Below, in pieces: positions 57,947 to 64,000 of a DNA stretch of 64,000 nucleotides. A program made the position numbers and the translations under genes. The notes beneath the pieces are model-generated. The model saw nothing but the letters and a program-made list of their open reading frames with translations. It made no database searches and was not told the origin of the DNA. This DNA comes from Reyranella humidisoli (lineage in GTDB: Bacteria; Pseudomonadota; Alphaproteobacteria; Reyranellales; Reyranellaceae): contig NZ_JAHOPB010000001.1 of the NCBI RefSeq assembly GCF_019039055.1, forward strand, positions 930,001 to 994,000, written 5' to 3'. Positions within the stretch are counted from its first letter, which is position 1; each line of letters starts with the position of its first letter.

Positions 57947-58954
57947 CTACTGGAGCCAGCGCAGGCAGCCCGCGGCATCGAGAACCGGATCGAGCCGCCG
58001 ACGTACATCGGCGGGCAGCGCCGCCAGCTTCTTGCGCAACGCGTCGTAGCACTTGGCCTGGTAACGGAAGGGCGCCTGGCTCCACCGGCGGCCCAGTATG
58101 TCGAGATCGACCGACGACGCGCCCGCTTCGAGCGCGGCACGGTTGGCGGCCAGGAACGGCAGGTAGGTCTCGCCGCAATGCCGGAGCAGCGCGATCACAC
58201 CATCCGGCAAGGGCGCATCGGCCGCCAGCCACTCGCCCTCGACGCCCGAGGCGTCGTCGAGACGCAGCAGCCAGCAATAGACGTCGGGCGCCCGGCGCCG
58301 CATCTCCTCCATCGGCGTGGGATCGACCGACAGGATCTGGAGCTGGCCGAACAGGCCGAAATCCGCCAGCGACGGCCGCGAGCCGAACAGGAACTCCATC
58401 TTGCCGACATGCCCTTCGAGCGTATCGAGGATGAAGCGGTAGCTGTCCTCGATGACGGGCCGGTTGGCGTCGGTGCAACCGACCATCGCCATGCGACCGA
58501 CCTGGCGGTCGTTGAAGGACTGCATCGCCTCGCGCCGCCTGTCCTGCGGCATCTGCGGATCGCGCGAGGTGATCACCCAGACTTGCGCGAACACGCGATC
58601 GGCTTCGTAGAACCAGCGATAGTGGAACATCGCCTTGGTGACCCACTCGTCGCCGAAATCCTCGAGGAGGTCGCTGAGAAAGGCGTGCGCCGGATCGTCC
58701 GGCACGATCGAACGCTGGCCGGGATGGGCGCGCTCCAGCGCATGGGCGAGCGGCGTCGAATCGTTCATCACCGTACCGTCGGGAAACGTCAGCGCCGGGA
58801 TCACGGGCGGCAGGCCGGCTCCGACCGCAACATCGCGCGCCGAGCCGTCGGCCTTCCACACGAAGGGCAACCGGCGATAACGCAGGATGGCGCGCATCTT
58901 CACCGAGTAGGGCGACGGGCCGATGCCGTGGAGGATGTAGGGGTTCGCTTTCAT
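57947..58954 (-). CDS. Glutathione S-transferase-like protein (extended, 335 aa)
   Basis: A 335-residue protein with a GST thioredoxin-like N-terminal part (GPSPYSVKMRAILRYRRLPF near residue 10, VIPALTFPDGTVMNDSTPLAHALE near 46-70) and a helical C-terminal region about 100 residues longer than ordinary GSTs. The YSVKMR segment gives the active-site position a Ser instead of Cys. The start at 58954 (MKANPY) follows GGTGAC; 58966 is an alternative. The gene starts 14 bases after the sulfatase stop and is probably cotranscribed with it. Confidence 0.82.
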   Translation of the reverse strand: MKANPYILHGIGPSPYSVKMRAILRYRRLPFVWKADGSARDVAVGAGLPPVIPALTFPDGTVMNDSTPLAHALERAHPGQRSIVPDDPAHAFLSDLLEDFGDEWVTKAMFHYRWFYEADRVFAQVWVITSRDPQMPQDRRREAMQSFNDRQVGRMAMVGCTDANRPVIEDSYRFILDTLEGHVGKMEFLFGSRPSLADFGLFGQLQILSVDPTPMEEMRRRAPDVYCWLLRLDDASGVEGEWLAADAPLPDGVIALLRHCGETYLPFLAANRAALEAGASSVDLDILGRRWSQAPFRYQAKCYDALRKKLAALPADVRRRLDPVLDAAGCLRWLQ

Positions 58955-58968
58955 GTCACCACTCATTT

Positions 58969-60534
58969 TTACCACTGGCCGAAGAAGATGCCGTGCTGAC
59001 GGTGTTTGGCCGTGCGCGCCTCGACATAGGCGTCGTCGACGGTGACGCGGCTCTTGCGTGCCTTCGCCCAAGCGTTCAGCCGCTCCTCCATCTCACGGAA
59101 GATTGGCGCGTAGGTCAGGTCGTTGCCCAGATCGCGGCGTTCCTTCGGGTCGTTGGCGAGATCGAAGAGCATCGGCCGGTAGCCTTGCCACCAGACGTAC
59201 TTCCAGCGGTCGGTGCGGACCATGATGGCGCGGCACTCGTTGGGCTTGCGGCCCAGGATCTTGCGCGCCTCACGGAAGGAATAGTCGAGTTCGGAGAAGA
59301 CCGCGTCGCGCCAGGAGTCGAGGTGGATCTTGCGCAGCAGCGGCAACAGCGAGCGGCCCTCGAGCAGGTGATCCTGCGTTGGCAGGCCCAGCGTCTCGAG
59401 GATGGTCGGGACGACGTCGATCGCCTCCACGAAGCGCTCGTCCACGGTGCCGCGCGTCAGGTCGGCCTCGGGATCGGGGTCGACCACGATGAAGGGAACG
59501 CGCTGCGCCTCCTCGTAGAACATCTCCTTCTCGCCCAGCCAGTGGTCGCCCAGGAAGTCTCCGTGATCGGCGGTGAAGACGATCAGCGTGTCGTCGAGAC
59601 GACCGGCGCGCTCCATGTGGGCGAACAGGCGGCCGAGCCAGTCGTCGAGCTGGGTGATGAGACCCATATAGGCCGGCCGCACGATGCCCGGCGCCTCGGG
59701 TCGGCTGAAGGAGACCGATTCCTCCATCTCGCGATAGGCGGCCAGCACGGGATGCTCGTTCGCGCGTTCCTGCTCGTCGCGGTTCAGAGGGAGCATGTCG
59801 GCAGCGCCGTACATGTTGTGATAGGGCGCCGGCGCCATGTAGGGCCAGTGCGGCTTCACGTAGCTGAGATGCAGGCACCACGGCGTCTCGCCCATCTCGT
59901 CGATGAAGCGCATCGCCTCGCGGGTCATGTAGGCGGTCTCGGAATGCTCCTCCTTCACACGCGCGGGCAGGTGGACGTTGCGCATGTGCCAGCCCGAGGC
60001 CTTCTCGCCGTTTGGCCCGTCGGCCGCGATCACGAAGTCGCTCCAGGGATCGTCGGACACATAGCCGTGCCGGCGCAGATAATCGGCGTAGCCGCTTTCC
60101 CCGCCCGGCGGCGAGTGACCGTCGTAGCGATCGAGCTCCTCGAAGCGACCGGCGCGCATCAGCGCGTCCAGCGCCGAACCGCCTTCGATGCCGAACCGTT
60201 CCAGCGCCTCAAGGTCGGGCAGGACGTGGGTCTTGCCGGCGAGGGCTACCTTGATCCCGGCCGCCGACAGGAAGTCGCCGATGGTCTTTTCGCGCAAGGA
60301 GAGCGGCACGCGATTCCAGGTTGCGCCGTGGCTCGACACGTAGCGGCCGGTATAGAAGCTCATGCGGCTCGGGCCGCAGACGCCCGACTGCACGTAGGCA
60401 CGCGGGAAGCGCACGCCGCGCGCCGCCAGCGCATCGATCGCCGGGGTCTTCAGGTGGGGATGGCCGGCGCAGGACAGATGGTCCGCGCGCAGCTGGTCGC
60501 ACATGATGAACAGAACGTTTTTGACCTTGCCCAA
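58969..60534 (-). CDS. Sulfatase (arylsulfatase-type, formylglycine-dependent)
   Basis: A 521-residue sulfatase. The modification motif CGPSR lies at Cys53 (CxPSR, converted to formylglycine), and Asp13 in MCDQLRAD plus the FTADHGDFLGDHWLGEKEMFYEE segment supply metal ligands. There is no signal peptide, so it is cytoplasmic or exported by another route. It likely hydrolyses choline sulfate-, aryl- or alkyl-sulfate-like esters; the SCAGHPHLKTPAIDALAARGV opening is common in the choline-sulfatase-like group. It needs a formylglycine-generating enzyme, not in this window. Confidence 0.93.
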   Translation of the reverse strand: MGKVKNVLFIMCDQLRADHLSCAGHPHLKTPAIDALAARGVRFPRAYVQSGVCGPSRMSFYTGRYVSSHGATWNRVPLSLREKTIGDFLSAAGIKVALAGKTHVLPDLEALERFGIEGGSALDALMRAGRFEELDRYDGHSPPGGESGYADYLRRHGYVSDDPWSDFVIAADGPNGEKASGWHMRNVHLPARVKEEHSETAYMTREAMRFIDEMGETPWCLHLSYVKPHWPYMAPAPYHNMYGAADMLPLNRDEQERANEHPVLAAYREMEESVSFSRPEAPGIVRPAYMGLITQLDDWLGRLFAHMERAGRLDDTLIVFTADHGDFLGDHWLGEKEMFYEEAQRVPFIVVDPDPEADLTRGTVDERFVEAIDVVPTILETLGLPTQDHLLEGRSLLPLLRKIHLDSWRDAVFSELDYSFREARKILGRKPNECRAIMVRTDRWKYVWWQGYRPMLFDLANDPKERRDLGNDLTYAPIFREMEERLNAWAKARKSRVTVDDAYVEARTAKHRQHGIFFGQW

Positions 60535-60581
60535 GGTTTCCTCTCTCGACGGCTTCTTTGCGGCCTGCCTAACTAAGCCGC

Positions 60582-61157
60582 ATGAAAGACGCCCCGTCCA
60601 TCCGCGACATCATCGATTTCTGGTTCCTGCCGCTCGGCCATCCCGACCATGGCAAGCCGCGCGACATCTGGTGGAAGAGCACGCCCGAGTTCGACGCCGA
60701 GACGATCGGCCGCTTCGGCGCCGCGATCGAGCGCGCCATCGCCGGAGACCTCGACGCCTGGAAGGATTCGCCCGAGGGCGCGCTGGCACTCATCCTTCTC
60801 TGCGACCAGTTCACCCGGAACTGCTTCCGCAAGACGGCGCGCGCCTTCGCCGGCGACGCCAGGGCCATCGAGATCGCGCGTTATGCGGTGGCGCGCTTCT
60901 ATCCATCGGTCTTCCCGGTCGACATGCGTCTGTTCTTCTACATGCCGTTCGGCCACAGCGAACAACTCGCCGACCAGCAGTTCGCCTGCGCCCTGTTCGA
61001 GACGATCGGCGGCGAGAACAACATCAAATCGGCGATCGACCACCGCGACGTCGTCGCCCGCTTCGGCCGCTTCCCCCACCGCAACGAGGTGCTGGGCAGG
61101 AGCACGACGCCGGAGGAGATCGAGTACCTGAAGAACGCGAACAGGTACGGGCAGTAA
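60582..61157 (+). CDS. DUF924 family protein
   Basis: A 191-residue helical protein. The family motifs DFWFLP near the start and LILLCDQFTRNCFRK (residues about 65-79) match DUF924, whose members carry a DQFxRN pattern and have a TPR-like fold. Its function is unknown. It is divergent from the sulfatase gene and convergent with the macrodomain gene across a palindromic repeat. Confidence 0.9.
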   Translation: MKDAPSIRDIIDFWFLPLGHPDHGKPRDIWWKSTPEFDAETIGRFGAAIERAIAGDLDAWKDSPEGALALILLCDQFTRNCFRKTARAFAGDARAIEIARYAVARFYPSVFPVDMRLFFYMPFGHSEQLADQQFACALFETIGGENNIKSAIDHRDVVARFGRFPHRNEVLGRSTTPEEIEYLKNANRYGQ

Positions 61158-61189
61158 AGAAGGTTCCGCGATTGATAGGCGGTGCGCAG

Positions 61190-61280
61190 CCCCCTCACCC
61201 AGCCTCTCCCCCTAGCGGTGGAGAGGAGTTTGAATTTCATGTTCCTCTCCCCCGCTAGGGGGAGAGGTTAGGTGAGGGGG
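61190..61280. repeat. Imperfect inverted repeat between convergent genes
   Basis: A 91-bp structure with outer arms CCCCCTCACC and GGTGAGGGGG and inner arms CCTCTCCCCCTAGCGG and CCGCTAGGGGGAGAGG plus a smaller hairpin. It lies between the DUF924 and macrodomain stops. It is a different repeat family from the three composite palindromes and is of a type common in alphaproteobacterial intergenic spaces. It probably ends or stabilises both transcripts. Confidence 0.85.
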
Positions 61281-61312
61281 TGACGCATGTTTCGGTCGGG
61301 ACGACGCAGATT

Positions 61313-61807
61313 CTAAACGCCCACGATCTCGCGGTAGAGGTCGGCGGTTTCCGTGTCGAAACAGCAGAAGACGACCTGCTCGATCAGCGGGATCATGTTG
61401 ACCTCGTGGACGGCGATCTCGGCGGCTTCGCGCTTCGGATAGCCGTAGATGCCGGTCGAGATGGCGGGGAAGGCGATGCTGTGCAGGCCGTGCACGATCG
61501 CGAGCGCCAGGCTGTTGCGATAGCAGCGCGCCAGAAGTTCGGGCTCGCCCTGCTTGCCGCCATGCCAGACCGGGCCAACGGTATGGATGACGTGACGCGC
61601 CTTGAGGCGATAGCCGGCCGTGATCTTCGCTTCGCCCGTCGGGCAGCCGCCCAGGGTGCGGCATTCGGCGAGAAGTTCGGGGCCCGCGGCGCGGTGGATG
61701 GCGCCGTCGACGCCTCCGCCGCCCAACAGGCTCTCGTTGGCGGCGTTCACGATGGCATCGACGTCGAGGCGCGTGATGTCGCCCTCGACGATCTCGATGC
61801 GGCTCAT
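61313..61807 (-). CDS. Macrodomain (O-acetyl-ADP-ribose deacetylase-like) protein
   Basis: A 164-residue single macrodomain. The ADP-ribose-binding loop is [23 protein letters not shown] (residues about 20-42), and the phosphate-binding segment is [16 protein letters not shown]. These are the residues of YmdB/MacroD-type hydrolases that remove ADP-ribose from acetyl esters and carboxylates. The start at 61807 ([10 protein letters not shown]) is preferred to longer frames that overlap the DUF882 gene. It starts four bases after that gene's stop, so they may be cotranscribed. Confidence 0.93.
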   Translation of the reverse strand: MSRIEIVEGDITRLDVDAIVNAANESLLGGGGVDGAIHRAAGPELLAECRTLGGCPTGEAKITAGYRLKARHVIHTVGPVWHGGKQGEPELLARCYRNSLALAIVHGLHSIAFPAISTGIYGYPKREAAEIAVHEVNMIPLIEQVVFCCFDTETADLYREIVGV

Positions 61808-61811
61808 GGCC

Positions 61812-62558
61812 TTACCAGTAGCGGACGGGACCCGTGTCGAGATGCACGAAGCCGGAGCGCGGGTAGAAGCCGACGCCGCCCATGTTGAGCGAGCGCGCCG
61901 CCTGGCGGATGCGGAACACCGGGACGCCCGGGAAGCGGATGTCCATCGCATTGCCGTTCATGTGCTGGCTGTCGCGCGCGACGCCGCGGCTGACACTGGC
62001 CAGCCAGGCATTGCTCTCGGGCGAGCGGAAGGCCGACAGGACCTCTATCTGGCCGCCGTAGCCCGCGATACGGGCGGTGTGCCACAGCACGTCGAACAGC
62101 AGCGGGTCCATCTCGGTCACGCCGCTGTCGCGGCTGTCGCGCAGGAACTGGTTGAGCTGGTCGAGCGCACTGCGATGATAGGCGCCGTTCGACCAGTAGG
62201 TGACCGTCACCTCTTCCTTGGTGTTGAAGTTCATCAGGCTGAGACTGCGCGGGCTCGACAGGTCGAGGTCGGGAGCCGGCAGCGGCGCGGCCAAGGCTGC
62301 TGCGGCCGGCGCAAAACCGGCATAGCGGCCGGCGCGGAGCTGCTGCGGGGTGGCGGCCGGCGCTTTCTTCTGCTGAGCCGCGGCCTTCTGGACGTTTGCC
62401 GACTTGGCCGGTGCCGCCGTCTGCTTCTTCGTGGTAGTGGTCTGGGCGGTCGCGGCGGTCTTCACTTTTGGAGCGCTCGAGGCGCCGGTATTGGTCTGGG
62501 CGAAGCTGGTGCCGGCAAATGCCAACAGTGTCGCCAGGCTCAGTACAAAGCTACGCAT
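61812..62558 (-). CDS. DUF882/peptidase M15-like exported protein (YcbK-like)
   Basis: A 248-residue secreted protein with a signal peptide (residues 1-20, FAGTSFAQ). Residues about 20-85 are Ala/Thr/Lys-rich and probably disordered. The C-terminal half is the YcbK/DUF882 domain: [16 protein letters not shown] supplies the metal ligands His and Asp, and [12 protein letters not shown] the final His. This fold hydrolyses peptide crosslinks of peptidoglycan (M15). It ends just four bases before the macrodomain gene start. Confidence 0.9.
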   Translation of the reverse strand: MRSFVLSLATLLAFAGTSFAQTNTGASSAPKVKTAATAQTTTTKKQTAAPAKSANVQKAAAQQKKAPAATPQQLRAGRYAGFAPAAAALAAPLPAPDLDLSSPRSLSLMNFNTKEEVTVTYWSNGAYHRSALDQLNQFLRDSRDSGVTEMDPLLFDVLWHTARIAGYGGQIEVLSAFRSPESNAWLASVSRGVARDSQHMNGNAMDIRFPGVPVFRIRQAARSLNMGGVGFYPRSGFVHLDTGPVRYW

Positions 62559-62600
62559 CCCTGCCCCGGTGTTGTTGCATTTTTGTCACAGACACCCTTA

Positions 62601-64000
62601 TCAGAGACCCATTCTCGACTCAAAGCTAAATTCCTGGTCGCGGCTGAGCGCCAGCCCCACCACTTCACCCACCATGCAGAGAGTCGGGCCCGTCAGATGC
62701 GCCCGCTGGGCCTGCCCCTCGATGGTGGCGAGGGTGCCGACGACCCGCCGCTCCCGCTCAGTGGTGCCATGCTCGATGAGGGCCACCGGGGTCGACGCGG
62801 GGAGTCCGTGGGCGATGAGCTGCGAGGCGATCTGCTGCAGCGCCCCCATCCCCATATAGATGACGACGGTCTGGCGCGGCCGCGACAGCATCTGCCAGTC
62901 GAGGTCGACGGAACCGTCCTTAAGATGGCCGGTGACGAGCACACAGGCCTGCGCATGGTCGCGATGGGTGAGCGGGATGCCGGCGCTCGAGGCGCAGCCC
63001 AGGGCCGCCGTCACACCGGGCACAACCTCGACGGCGATGCCCGCCTTCACGAGTGCCTCCACCTCCTCGCCGCCGCGACCGAACACGAAGGGATCGCCAC
63101 CCTTGAGCCGCACGACGCTCTTGCCGGCGCGGGCCAGGGCCACGAGCCGGTCGTTGATCTCCTGTTGGGGCACGCAATGGTTCGCCCGGCGCTTGCCGAC
63201 ATAGACGCGCTCCGCGTCGCGCCGCGCCATCGACAGGACCTCGTCCGAAACCAGCCGGTCGTAGACCACGACATCGGCGCGCTGCAGCAGACGGTGCGCC
63301 TTCAGGGTCAACAGGTCGGGATCGCCGGGACCGGCCCCCACCAGGTGAACCATGCCGGTCGACGTCGTCTCGTTTCGCACGCCGTCGAGCAGGCGGATGA
63401 GTTCGCGGCGCGCGCCGATTTCGTCGCCGGCCAGGGCCAGTTCGCCGACCGGGCCCTCGAAGACGCGATCCCAGAAGCGGCGCCGCGCGCGAGGTACCAC
63501 CAGCGTTCGCCGCACCTGCTCGCGGAAGACGTCAGCGAAGCGCGCCAGCCGGCCCAGCGCAGCCGGGAGAGTGCGTTCGATCTCGGCACGGATGCGGCGT
63601 GCGAGAGCGGGCGCCGTGCCGGCTGTCGAGATGGCGATGGTCACGGGTGCCCGGTCGACGATCGCCGGCATGATGAAACTGGAGAGCGCGGGCCGGTCGA
63701 CGACGTTGACGGGCACGCACCGTTTCTGCGCCGAGGTCGAGACACGCGCCTGCTCGGCTTCGTCTTCGGTCGCCACGATGACCAGGGAAACCCCGTCCAG
63801 TTCGCCATCGTGGAAGGTGCGGCCGGCCCAGGAGATGTGGCCCTCGGAAATGAGCTGGGCGATCTCGCCGCCCACCGTCCCGGCAACGAGGGAGACCTGG
63901 GCGCCGGCCTTGAGCAGCAACTCGGCCTTGCGGGCGGCCGCGTCGCCACCGCCGACGACCAGCGCCCGGCGGCCCTGCAGGGAGAGAAAGAGGGGAAAGG
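62601..64000 (-). CDS. cysG: Siroheme synthase (precorrin-2 dehydrogenase/ferrochelatase and uroporphyrinogen-III methyltransferase), 5' end outside window
   Basis: At least 466 residues are visible; the N-terminus lies beyond the right edge. The first visible residues (FPLFLSLQGRRALVVGGG) are the start of the CysG N-terminal Rossmann domain (NAD-dependent precorrin-2 dehydrogenase and ferrochelatase). The C-terminal domain begins near VHLVGAGPGDPDLLTLKAHRLL, with the SAM-binding glycine motif and VRLKGGDPFVFGRGGEE, i.e. SAM-dependent uroporphyrinogen III methyltransferase. The protein makes siroheme for sulfite and nitrite reductases. Confidence 0.95.
   Translation of the reverse strand, partial: FPLFLSLQGRRALVVGGGDAAARKAELLLKAGAQVSLVAGTVGGEIAQLISEGHISWAGRTFHDGELDGVSLVIVATEDEAEQARVSTSAQKRCVPVNVVDRPALSSFIMPAIVDRAPVTIAISTAGTAPALARRIRAEIERTLPAALGRLARFADVFREQVRRTLVVPRARRRFWDRVFEGPVGELALAGDEIGARRELIRLLDGVRNETTSTGMVHLVGAGPGDPDLLTLKAHRLLQRADVVVYDRLVSDEVLSMARRDAERVYVGKRRANHCVPQQEINDRLVALARAGKSVVRLKGGDPFVFGRGGEEVEALVKAGIAVEVVPGVTAALGCASSAGIPLTHRDHAQACVLVTGHLKDGSVDLDWQMLSRPRQTVVIYMGMGALQQIASQLIAHGLPASTPVALIEHGTTERERRVVGTLATIEGQAQRAHLTGPTLCMVGEVVGLALSRDQEFSFESRMGL

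Overview
The window is high-GC DNA (clearly above 60% G+C by eye) with densely packed genes, many 1-8 bp overlaps and start codons GTG or ATG. Its content fits a free-living soil or water alphaproteobacterium of the Rhizobiales/Reyranella type: many solute-binding proteins, osmoregulated periplasmic glucan genes, CaiB/BaiF CoA-transferase, Bug- and TAXI-type binding proteins, a TPP-riboswitch-controlled thiC, and long composite palindromes of a kind common in such genomes. The genus is an inference; there is no rRNA or tRNA gene here.

Layout. 1-4.2 kb: polyamine-type ABC transporter operon with an embedded amidase. 4.2-9.2 kb: LysR regulator divergent from a PuuB-like oxidoreductase, a DUF2817 peptidase-like protein and a family 5 binding protein. 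9.2-15.6 kb: housekeeping and small redox genes (carboxymuconolactone decarboxylase family, aldo/keto reductase, epimerase, dinB, nitroreductase, metY-like). 15.8-25.1 kb: a complete MdtABC-type RND efflux operon with its NodT/TolC-type outer membrane factor, on the minus strand. 25.2-27.2 kb: thiC with a TPP riboswitch. 27.3-31.5 kb: OprD-like porin, nitroreductase, CoA-transferase, and a GrdB-like gene read through an in-frame UGA (predicted selenoprotein). 31.7-37.4 kb: YejABEF-type peptide ABC transporter. 37.4-41.7 kb: TAXI binding protein, GhrA-like dehydrogenase, M17 aminopeptidase, GST. 42-45.3 kb: opgGH. 45.5-49 kb: a stress/envelope block (YqjD/ElaB-like, holin-like YqjE-type, DUF3618, hemerythrin, universal stress protein). 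49-51.2 kb: SGNH hydrolase and Bug binding protein. 51.3-56.4 kb: a visibly AT-richer foreign island. 56.4-64 kb: class III adenylate cyclase, GST-like protein, sulfatase, DUF924, macrodomain, DUF882 and siroheme synthase (cut by the window end).

Two things stand out. First, the island holds just two overlapping genes: a 1075-residue STAND-like NTPase (SIR2-like N-terminal region, P-loop with the Walker A lysine replaced by Cys, TPR-like C-terminal part) and a 463-residue phosphoribosyltransferase-fold protein. The island is bounded by a perfect 33-bp direct repeat that covers the stop codon of the adenylate cyclase gene, and the far copy is attached to a decayed, diverged duplicate of the cyclase 3' end. 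This looks like a horizontally acquired conflict (anti-phage type) cassette placed at the 3' end of the cyclase gene. No recombinase is inside it. Second, the minus-strand gene at 30596-31522 has one in-frame UGA in a UxxC context, followed by a hairpin that matches the bacterial SECIS pattern, so it is best read as a selenoprotein rather than two broken genes.
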